A DNA stretch of 64,000 nucleotides, taken from positions 248,001 through 312,000 of the forward strand of contig MKTB01000017.1 in assembly GCA_001897525.1 (NCBI GenBank), in the 5' to 3' direction. The position numbers and the translations under genes were made by a program. Positions 49,180-56,317 of this stretch are shown here, piece after piece. The notes beneath the pieces are model-generated. The model searched no databases and had not been told where the DNA came from. It saw only the letters and a list, made by a program, of their open reading frames with translations. Position 1 is the stretch's first letter. The number at the start of each line of letters is the position of its first letter. The stretch is from Bacteroidetes bacterium 43-16 (lineage in GTDB: Bacteria > Bacteroidota > Bacteroidia > Chitinophagales > Chitinophagaceae).

Positions 49180-49584
49180 TTAGAATTGGTTTGTCAAACT
49201 TGGCAATGGCAGTTCCCAAAGCCCTGTTCTATTTTCTTCAACTGACATTACAATTCTTTCTCTAAGTTTATATTCAAAATTAAATATTTCCATCAATTCT
49301 TTTTGCGGATCTTTATTGTGGGCTGTACGTCCTAGAATGAAATTTCCAATTGAGTTTTCAAACTCTTCAACATCTTTCCAAATTCCAACATTGATGAACG
49401 TATTATAATGCTTGCTTTCAATATCAAGTGTATGATGTTTCTCTACAACATTATCAATAGGTTTGCTAAAAAATTCACGGAATAACCCATCTTTAATTTT
49501 TGGCTCCATTGTTTTAATCCAAGTTTCTTTAAAAACTTCTTCATATCCTGCTTTTATGTACCACCTTACAATAACAATTACCAT
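49180..49584 (-). CDS. hypothetical protein, ABM-like fold possible (cassette 3a)
   Basis: ORF 'MVIVIVRWYIKAGYEEVFKETW...'. Confidence 0.68.
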   Translation of the reverse strand: MVIVIVRWYIKAGYEEVFKETWIKTMEPKIKDGLFREFFSKPIDNVVEKHHTLDIESKHYNTFINVGIWKDVEEFENSIGNFILGRTAHNKDPQKELMEIFNFEYKLRERIVMSVEENRTGLWELPLPSLTNQF

Positions 49585-49594
49585 AATCTTATTC

Positions 49595-50071
49595 TTATTT
49601 TTCGTAATATTCTAAATTAGTATTGTACTTTCCTTTAAATGATTGTCCTTTTTTTGAAAAACCTTTTGACAATAAATATTTTCTCATTGTATCATTATCA
49701 GTTGTGGCAAATATTTTTTCACCGCCTAAATTGTCAAGTAGTTGATTGTTAAGTAAACGATTAATTCCTTTGACTCGATGTTCTGCTTTTGTAACTGAAT
49801 AGCCTAACTCTTGTGTTGGAATTTCTTTATCTGAGAAATTTGCTTTTTTTCTTACTAACTTGACAGAATTAATGTTCTTATTCTTTACTGCAGAAACTCC
49901 TATGAGTTCTTCATTTTCAGAATAGCAAAATGCCAAAAGGTTGCAATTCAATATCCTATTTTCTAACCCATTTGAATCTACTTGTCCTCCTAAGAGTACA
50001 AGTTCTTTAAATGAATCAAGTTCTTCTTTCGTACAATTTTCGGGACTTGAAATTTTGATGTTTTGAGTCAT
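49595..50071 (-). CDS. GNAT-like acetyltransferase (cassette 3b)
   Basis: 'LLAFCYSENEELIGVSAVKN', 'ELGYSVTKAEHRVKGINRLLNNQLL', 'KYLLSKGFSKKG'. Confidence 0.75.
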   Translation of the reverse strand: MTQNIKISSPENCTKEELDSFKELVLLGGQVDSNGLENRILNCNLLAFCYSENEELIGVSAVKNKNINSVKLVRKKANFSDKEIPTQELGYSVTKAEHRVKGINRLLNNQLLDNLGGEKIFATTDNDTMRKYLLSKGFSKKGQSFKGKYNTNLEYYEK

Positions 50072-50090
50072 AATACGGTGTTTTTAAAGT

Positions 50091-50190
50091 TGCAGCCAAC
50101 TTTTCGGGGCTTGCCGAAGGTGGGAATTTTTAGCACAAATGCTCAATCGAATCAATCAGCCCCTCTTTTGGTAATAACCTGTTACCTGCA
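50091..50190 (-). repeat. attC-like cassette-end repeat D
   Basis: Starts TGCAGCCAAC and ends GTTACCTGCA (inverted), internal TTGCCGAAGGTGGG...TAGCACAAATGCTCAATCGAATCAATCAGCCCCTCTTTTGGTAA. Confidence 0.72.
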
Positions 50191-50195
50191 GTACT

Positions 50196-51557
50196 TTATC
50201 TTTTTTGTTTAGCTTTCTTTATTATTGGTCCTAAAACGATTGACTTCTCAAAAACCCTTTGATTTAGCTTGCGATAACGCCTATTACTAAGTCTGATTAT
50301 ATTTTTAAGAATTATGATTTTAAAACCACTGACTTTCAGTCTTTTTTGAACGTTGATTTCTACCTTTTTTTGATTATCTGATATTCTTCTAATTTGTTTA
50401 TGAATATCATCAATCCAAAGTTCTCTTTTTTTATTTAATAAAGCTTTTTCCTTTTCACTTAAGTTATTGAACTGAGTTGCAAAAGAATCGTCTAATTCTT
50501 GTATAATGTTTTTGTTGAATCTAAAAATTAATTCGTTATAAAAATTATAGACTTTCTGTAGTTTGAAATATTTCTTTTCATCTAAGCAATCAGTTATGAG
50601 GGCTTCGATAATTTCCAAACATTCATATAAGAAACTATGAAAAGTTAATATGTAATTCGCATAAGCGGTTGCTAATAATTCATAATTGTGATTTTGTAAA
50701 TACGTTAATACGATATTAGTACTCGCTTTGTTTCTATACAGTTCATAATATTCTTTTTCTGCATCGTTGAATGTTGAAAAGGATTTAATATTAGGTGTAT
50801 TGTTGTCAACTTCAATTAAAAAGTATCTATGATTTGTTTTAGTTTCTAGTTTTAGCCATTGTTTTCTAACAATAAGGTAGTTTTTTGAAAAGACTTCACT
50901 TAAATTTTCAAAATAATTTCTTTCTCGTAGTATCTGAAAAATCTTGTATTTATTTTCTATTGATAAGTTTGATGTATCTGATAAGAGTTTATGGAATTCA
51001 AGTAAGGTTTTGTCATCACCTATTTCCTTTAATCGAGTATTATATAAAAGGTCTGTAATCTCTACCAAAGTAGCCCAATTGTGGTTACTTAAAGTTCTGA
51101 GTTGAACTTCAACAATAATATTACTTGAGCTGTGTTTTAGATATAAATGAATTGATTTATAACCATCTTGCTGTGGTGCAATGATATAATCATTAGTTTT
51201 TATAATTTCAATATCAGGGTTTGATTCTATTTTAGATATTGTTTTATAGACCTCTTTTTCATTTTTTAAAATGATTCTACATCCTGCTATATCCCACATT
51301 CTACTGAAACGCATTTCAGGATACCTATCTAGTTTATTTATTATAGATTCAAATCTTTTAATTCTATATGTAGCTATCGAAGAATGGTGAATGTTTTTTG
51401 CTATTTTACAAATGAGCTTGAAAACATTTGCTAGGGGGACTTGATGGGAAGTTCTGTAATCCTGTAATGAATTAATTGTATTATCTGAAATTTCAAAAAC
51501 CTCATCTCTTATATTTTTTCCTAATCTATCAATTTCTCCTTTTGTAAAGTTTGTCAT
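50196..51557 (-). CDS. RelA/SpoT nucleotidyltransferase-domain protein (cassette 4)
   Basis: 'RFSRMWDIAGCRIIL', 'DGYKSIHLYLK', 'IVEVQLRTLSNHNWATLVE'. Confidence 0.87.
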   Translation of the reverse strand: MTNFTKGEIDRLGKNIRDEVFEISDNTINSLQDYRTSHQVPLANVFKLICKIAKNIHHSSIATYRIKRFESIINKLDRYPEMRFSRMWDIAGCRIILKNEKEVYKTISKIESNPDIEIIKTNDYIIAPQQDGYKSIHLYLKHSSSNIIVEVQLRTLSNHNWATLVEITDLLYNTRLKEIGDDKTLLEFHKLLSDTSNLSIENKYKIFQILRERNYFENLSEVFSKNYLIVRKQWLKLETKTNHRYFLIEVDNNTPNIKSFSTFNDAEKEYYELYRNKASTNIVLTYLQNHNYELLATAYANYILTFHSFLYECLEIIEALITDCLDEKKYFKLQKVYNFYNELIFRFNKNIIQELDDSFATQFNNLSEKEKALLNKKRELWIDDIHKQIRRISDNQKKVEINVQKRLKVSGFKIIILKNIIRLSNRRYRKLNQRVFEKSIVLGPIIKKAKQKR

Positions 51558-51590
51558 TCGTCAAAAATTGTGTTCGTTTTTTCGAGCGTA

Positions 51591-51789
51591 TTGCCGCTAA
51601 CGGTTCAGGTATTGCCAAAGGCGGGGAGAAGGAAGCACAAAAGTTCGTTTCAGCACCACAGTTAGCAAAGCCATTCTTTTGTTTGCTAATTAACATTTTT
51701 CAAAGCAAATAAAAAATGGTTTTTGCGGATTAGAAGCAAAAAAGTTGAAATTGGACTTTCTGCCCGCTTTTAATAATACCATGTTATAG
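51591..51789 (-). repeat. long attC-like cassette-end repeat E
   Basis: Left arm TTGCCGCTAACGGTTCAGGTATTGCCAAAGGCGGGG, right arm GCCCGCTTTTAATAATACCATGTTATAGG; arms complementary with a loop over 100 nt. Confidence 0.65.
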
Positions 51790-51797
51790 GTATTTTT

Positions 51798-52229
51798 TTA
51801 TTTAGGAAATAGCTGTAGTTCTAAGAAAATCTTTTCAGTTCTAATTAGTGCTTCCGTAATTTTAGAGAGGTTTGGAGAAATTAGTAAAACTTCAACGTCT
51901 TCTAGTTCTTTGTATTGTTCATCAGTTAATTTGCTTCCATAATCTTTTTTTACTTTGTCAATAGCTGTTTTGATATATCCATTAACTTCTCCACAAGAAA
52001 GCATATAATCGGCTAACATATCTTGTTCACTTTTCAATGATATTCGCTGTTTTTTATTTTTTATAGCCTCTGTTTCATAATAATATGTACCAGCATTTCG
52101 TATTAAACGTCTATATGTATCGGCGTCAGCGCCAGCAACGCCATATCTTCCACATTGATGAGCACGTCTTATTAAATATTCATAACTCATTGCATTGTCA
52201 TCGGAAAAATTATTTTTTGTATCTATCAT
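51798..52229 (-). CDS. hypothetical protein (cassette 5b)
   Basis: ORF; 4-nt gap to upstream ORF. Confidence 0.7.
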   Translation of the reverse strand: MIDTKNNFSDDNAMSYEYLIRRAHQCGRYGVAGADADTYRRLIRNAGTYYYETEAIKNKKQRISLKSEQDMLADYMLSCGEVNGYIKTAIDKVKKDYGSKLTDEQYKELEDVEVLLISPNLSKITEALIRTEKIFLELQLFPK

Positions 52230-52233
52230 AATT

Positions 52234-52545
52234 TTATAATTTTAAAAAACAATCACCATAAATATCAAATCCAAATTTTTGCGATGCTTTTTCGTTTTTA
52301 GGAATAGCTCCTCCAGTTCTTAGATTTGGTATCAATAATTCAAATGGATTTTCTTTATATGCCCAATCATACACTCCCATATATAATCTTCCAAAATTGG
52401 TAAGTTCATCTTCCCATTGTTGTGAAATTTCGTTCATTTTTTTAAAAGCTTCTTCTTTTGAAAGTTCAGAGATACTTCCGTCAATTGAATAGTGTTCAAA
52501 CATAATCTTGTGTTTTTTGAATTTGTTTGGTTTTAAAATTGCCAC
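52234..52545 (-). CDS. hypothetical protein (cassette 5a)
   Basis: ORF; possibly starts at MFEHYSIDGSISELSK. Confidence 0.6.
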   Translation of the reverse strand: MAILKPNKFKKHKIMFEHYSIDGSISELSKEEAFKKMNEISQQWEDELTNFGRLYMGVYDWAYKENPFELLIPNLRTGGAIPKNEKASQKFGFDIYGDCFLKL

Positions 52546-52657
52546 TAACGTCTTTCTTGACGCAAGTTATTATTATTTAAATCTTGTAATTGGTTACAAG
52601 TATTTGTTGAAATCTTATTACAGCTGTCGCAACAAAAATAATATCTCTCACATAATC

Positions 52658-52739
52658 CCACAATACTGGAAAACCCTACTTTTTTAGGATAAAAAGCAGG
52701 GTTCTTATAAAAACAAAAAACGAGGAGACCCTCGTTTTT
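52658..52739. repeat. dispersed terminator-associated module, copy at KilA-N gene end
   Basis: CCACAATACTGGAAAACCCTACTTTTTT...AAAACGAGGAGACCCTCGTTTTT; matches 14775-14850. Confidence 0.8.
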
Positions 52740-52752
52740 CAATAATTACTTA

Positions 52753-53577
52753 TTACTTCAGCCTTTTGATGGCTTTGTTTTGTAGGAGCGATTTCATTTG
52801 TGTGATCGCCACCTGGTTAAGTTGCAGCAGCCTTTCGCTTTGGGGCAATCCTTGTTTGATCAACAAGGCATTGATGCTCTCTACATTGCTCAATACCACC
52901 AGCTGCTCCAGGGTAGCATGATCCCTGATATTTCCGGCTTTGTCCGGATTGGCATCGCGCCACTCCTTGGCTGTAATGCCGAAAAGAGCAACGTTCAGCA
53001 GATCAGCCTCATTGGCATATACATAACCGGCTTGCTGGCTGGTAATGGCCTTGGGCACCAGGTTTTCTTTAATAGCATCAGTGTGTATGTGGTAATTGAT
53101 CTTTGAAAGTGTGCGTTGCAGGCTCCAATCGAGCTTCAGGCGATTGTTTTCATCGTCTTTTAAGCGTTGGAACTCTTTAATCAGGTATAATTTGAAACTT
53201 GCAGAAACCCACGATGCAAATTCAAAAGCAATATCTTTATGAGCAAAGGTTCCTCCATTTTTCCCCTGCCGCGATACCACTCCTTTGGCGTTGGTAGCTT
53301 CAATCCATTTTGAAGGAGATAATGTGAAAGAGTTACTACCTGCCTCGTACAAAAAGGAGTCGAATTCGACCCCTTTAAAATCGGGATTGTTGAGTTGCTC
53401 CCATAAACCGAGAAATTCAATAGTAGTTCGGGAGCGCATCCAATTTTTGACCACATCTTTAGGTTCGGCAGGATTTTTAAACCTTGCTATATCCGTCAGG
53501 GAAATAAAGTCCTGCTGATTGTCTTCATACAAAACAATCTCAAGTCCTTCAACCTGTATCTTCTTATTTTTTGCCAT
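52753..53577 (-). CDS. KilA-N domain-containing protein
   Basis: 'QQDFISLTDIARFKNPAEPKDVVKNWMRSRTTIEFLGLWEQLNNPDFKGVEFDSF', 'SKWIEATNAKGVVSRQGKNGGTFAHKDIAFEFASWVSASFKLYLIKEFQRLK'. Confidence 0.95.
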   Translation of the reverse strand: MAKNKKIQVEGLEIVLYEDNQQDFISLTDIARFKNPAEPKDVVKNWMRSRTTIEFLGLWEQLNNPDFKGVEFDSFLYEAGSNSFTLSPSKWIEATNAKGVVSRQGKNGGTFAHKDIAFEFASWVSASFKLYLIKEFQRLKDDENNRLKLDWSLQRTLSKINYHIHTDAIKENLVPKAITSQQAGYVYANEADLLNVALFGITAKEWRDANPDKAGNIRDHATLEQLVVLSNVESINALLIKQGLPQSERLLQLNQVAITQMKSLLQNKAIKRLK

Positions 53578-53618
53578 AGGTTTTGGTGTAAGGTTAGTGT
53601 TACGGCATTTTACTTCCC

Positions 53619-54029
53619 CTACATCAGCTTTTCCAACTTCGCAATCATCTCATCCTTCTCCTTCAGCATACGCTCATACAGGGCAATCTTTTCTTCATGA
53701 ACTTTGATTAATTGTTCGACAGGATGAAACGTAGGATAATTATTGAGCATGGCGTAATCTGAAAAATTGCACGCAATATTATTTATTGCCTGCTGCTCAT
53801 CAAAATTCTGAAAAGCCTCTACCGGTATTTTCAATACAGCAGAAATTTGTTGCAGCAAGGGAGTGTCAATCGTTTCCTTCTGTTCCAGGATGGAGATTTT
53901 CTTTTGGCTCCAGTCGTCGCCCAGCTCAAAGGCCAGCGAGTCTTGCTTTATACCCAGCATTTCGCGGAAGCGCTTTACGTTGCGGCCTTGATGTACCTTC
54001 TTGTTTGGATGAGTTGCTTCTGTTGTCAT
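53619..54029 (-). CDS. XRE-type helix-turn-helix transcriptional regulator
   Basis: 'VKRFREMLGIKQDSLAFELGDDWSQKKISILEQKETID'. Confidence 0.88.
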   Translation of the reverse strand: MTTEATHPNKKVHQGRNVKRFREMLGIKQDSLAFELGDDWSQKKISILEQKETIDTPLLQQISAVLKIPVEAFQNFDEQQAINNIACNFSDYAMLNNYPTFHPVEQLIKVHEEKIALYERMLKEKDEMIAKLEKLM

Positions 54030-54248
54030 AGGTGCAAATTTATATATTTTAGTGGCATAAAGTTAAGGAAAAAACCGGCTTATTGCGGTAAACAACAACC
54101 AGATTCTATAGTAAACAAAACCGGGGCCTTGCAAGAGCTGTTTCAAAGAAAAAAGATAAGGATTGTATAGCCGGCTTATCCGGCAGGAGGTTTTTTGCCG
54201 TTTTTGGTAATTGCATATAATCCGTACCTTTACAGCAGTGATTAGGAA

Positions 54249-54888
54249 ATGAAACACATTAAACATGAACTACAAAATATCATTTACACAGATGAACCTT
54301 CTGGCACAAAAAGCCAACTCAAAAAAGTCCAAAATTTCCTTAGAAGATATGCGTAAACAGGTTCAGGCGCTCAAAAACAGCAGCAGCTCAAAAGTGAAGA
54401 AGCAGCAGCACTCGTAGCCTTTGCCCATACCGAATCCCTTTTTTACCCGGGCGATATTTTTGAGGAAAACTTTATAGCTGCGGGGGCTGAGCAGCGGGTC
54501 TTCCGGTATGACGATTATAGGGTACTCAAAACCCAACGACAGCATTTTCTACGCTTTCTGGCTCGATTATTTTAACAGCCTGCTTATTCATAATTATTTT
54601 TTCCCTGCTACCGCCTATGATTTTTTAGGGTTCAAAATCATAAAGGAAGATTTACATGCCGTGGTAAAGCAAGACTTTATTATAGCTACCGAACCCACTA
54701 ACCTTGCCCTTGTAAAAGACTTTTTGGCCTACAACGGCTTTGTCAACACCCGCAATAACGACTACATAAACCATGAGAACGGGCTTATTTTTGAAGACCT
54801 GCATGATGAAAATGTGTTGTCAAAAGACGGTATTCTATTTTTCATAGATACCGTGTCTTATCTTACCTATAACTTCAACAATAAATAA
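54249..54888 (+). pseudogene. decayed polyvalent protein kinase-like gene
   Basis: MKHIKHELQNIIYTDEPSGTKSQLKKVQNFLRRYA, in-frame TAA at 54354, then TGSGAQKQQQLKSEEAAALVAFAHTESLFYPGDIFEENFIAAGAEQRVFRYDDYRVLKT, frameshift near 54530, then NDSIFYAFWLDYFNSLLIHNYFFPATAYDFLGF...EDLHDENVLSKDGILFFIDTVSYL. Confidence 0.82.
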
Positions 54889-54906
54889 TGCATCAATAAA
54901 AAAGCA

Positions 54907-54960
54907 GGAAGGTCATTAATTCAAGCCATGCTTGTCTTGCCTTGAACTAATGACCTTTCC
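54907..54960. terminator. long inverted repeat between convergent genes
   Basis: GGAAGGTCATTAATTCAAG...CTTGAACTAATGACCTTTCC. Confidence 0.65.
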
Positions 54961-54977
54961 GCGAGAGCCGGTTCCAC

Positions 54978-55655
54978 TTACACTACCGGTACACTTTGCT
55001 CCTCTTCACCCCTTTTTCCCAGATCCACAATGATCCGCGCATCCTTATACTCCCGCCTGAATTCCCTGTCGTTAAATATATTCATTAAGCTGTCCAGCTT
55101 GTATAGCACAGTTCTTAACTGGGCCAGCAGGCCAGGTATAGCCTCCTGGTTAAACCCTTTACGTTCTACGATAACCGTTCTGGGCCGCACTATCAAACGA
55201 TCAAAGTCGTCCGTTGCACTTACCAGTTGATTAATGTCTGCCGTAGACACACCATAATCACCCAGATCTGCCACCACAGTAGACAAAGTAGCAATAATAT
55301 TCCTGAGTTTGGCAAGCGTTAATTCATCCGGTCGGCGCAGCAGCGCACTTTTACTCACACGTAGCTGGTTGTGCAGTTCCATATTGTTGACCTCCAGGGC
55401 ATAGATACTGGCTCGTTTCGCCAAATTTACCGCCATTGTCACCGCATCTGATTCAGCAGTAGCTTTATCCACCGTTGCACCCGTAGACACCAGCTCGGCA
55501 CCCTCTGTAGCCTCAGAGAGACTATCCATTATGCCCAGAAAGCTTGCCGCCAGTTGACTGTAAGCTACCTGGCTATTCCATGTGGAATTATGCCTGGTCA
55601 ATACCCTTTGTACCGTCTTGCACATAGCAATGAAGTTGTTTTCAGACTGTCTCAT
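54978..55655 (-). CDS. hypothetical protein
   Basis: ORF with normal coding composition; family not recognised. Confidence 0.72.
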   Translation of the reverse strand: MRQSENNFIAMCKTVQRVLTRHNSTWNSQVAYSQLAASFLGIMDSLSEATEGAELVSTGATVDKATAESDAVTMAVNLAKRASIYALEVNNMELHNQLRVSKSALLRRPDELTLAKLRNIIATLSTVVADLGDYGVSTADINQLVSATDDFDRLIVRPRTVIVERKGFNQEAIPGLLAQLRTVLYKLDSLMNIFNDREFRREYKDARIIVDLGKRGEEEQSVPVV

Positions 55656-55795
55656 TTTTTCAATTAAATTTTAAGTGTTAAAGAATTAGTTTTCAGTTCA
55701 AATATATTATTTGTTTCTAATGTTTTATTAAAAAATATAATATGCTTGATATTCAATGTTTTGTCCCGGTTTTCTATTAATCTTCCCTGGTCTTC

Positions 55796-56200
55796 AGGCG
55801 ATGTTCCGGGCCTTACAAAGGGTTTTCCTGACCTTACAAGTGATGTTCCGGGCCTTACAAAGGGTTTTCCTGACCTTACAAGTGATGTTCCGGGCCTTAC
55901 AAAGGGTTTTCCTGACCTTACAAGCGATGTTCCGGACCTTACAAATGGTTTTCCTGACCTTACAAGTGATGTTCCGGACCTTACAAAGGGTTTTCCTGAC
56001 CTTACAAGCGATGTTCCGGGCCTTACAAAGGGTTTTCCTGGCCTTACAAGTGATGTTCCGGGCCTTACAAAGGATTTTCCTGGCCTTACAAGTGATGTTC
56101 CGGACCTTACAAAGGGTTTTCCTGACCTTACAAGTGATGTTCCGGACCTTACAAGCGATGTTCCGGACTCTACAAAGCGTTTTCCTAACCATACAAAAGA
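55796..56200. repeat. 21-bp/42-bp tandem repeat (minisatellite), about 18 half-units
   Basis: Alternating GATGTTCCGGRCCTTACAAAG and GGTTTTCCTGRCCTTACAAGT units; encodes DVPGLT/GFPDLT heptads in one frame. Confidence 0.95.
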
Positions 56201-56283
56201 ACTTTCTCCTATACATTAAATCATCCATACCTCATTGTGGATAACCTGTTCATTTTCTCAAAGACATTCCGTGCAGATATGAG

Positions 56284-56291
56284 TATATTTG
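56284..56291 (+). promoter_or_regulatory. -7 box TATATTTG upstream of tex
   Basis: TAnnTTTG match 27 nt before ATG; no clear -33. Confidence 0.45.
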
Positions 56292-56317
56292 CCCTCCTTA
56301 AAAATGGAGATTAGATT

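Noticed and set aside
47690-52570. Cassette-end repeats as ordinary Rho-independent terminators
   Set aside because: They share long conserved sequence including an unpaired core and lack consistent T-runs, so termination alone does not explain them.
52545-52742. 65-aa minus-strand ORF between the cassette array and KilA-N gene
   Set aside because: Lies across the terminator module and partial cassette-end repeat; likely non-coding.
55746-56244. Three long overlapping ORFs (55746 +, 55756 +, 55794 -) as real proteins
   Set aside because: They are all open because the repeat period is a multiple of 3; no signal separates a real frame, so only the repeat is annotated.
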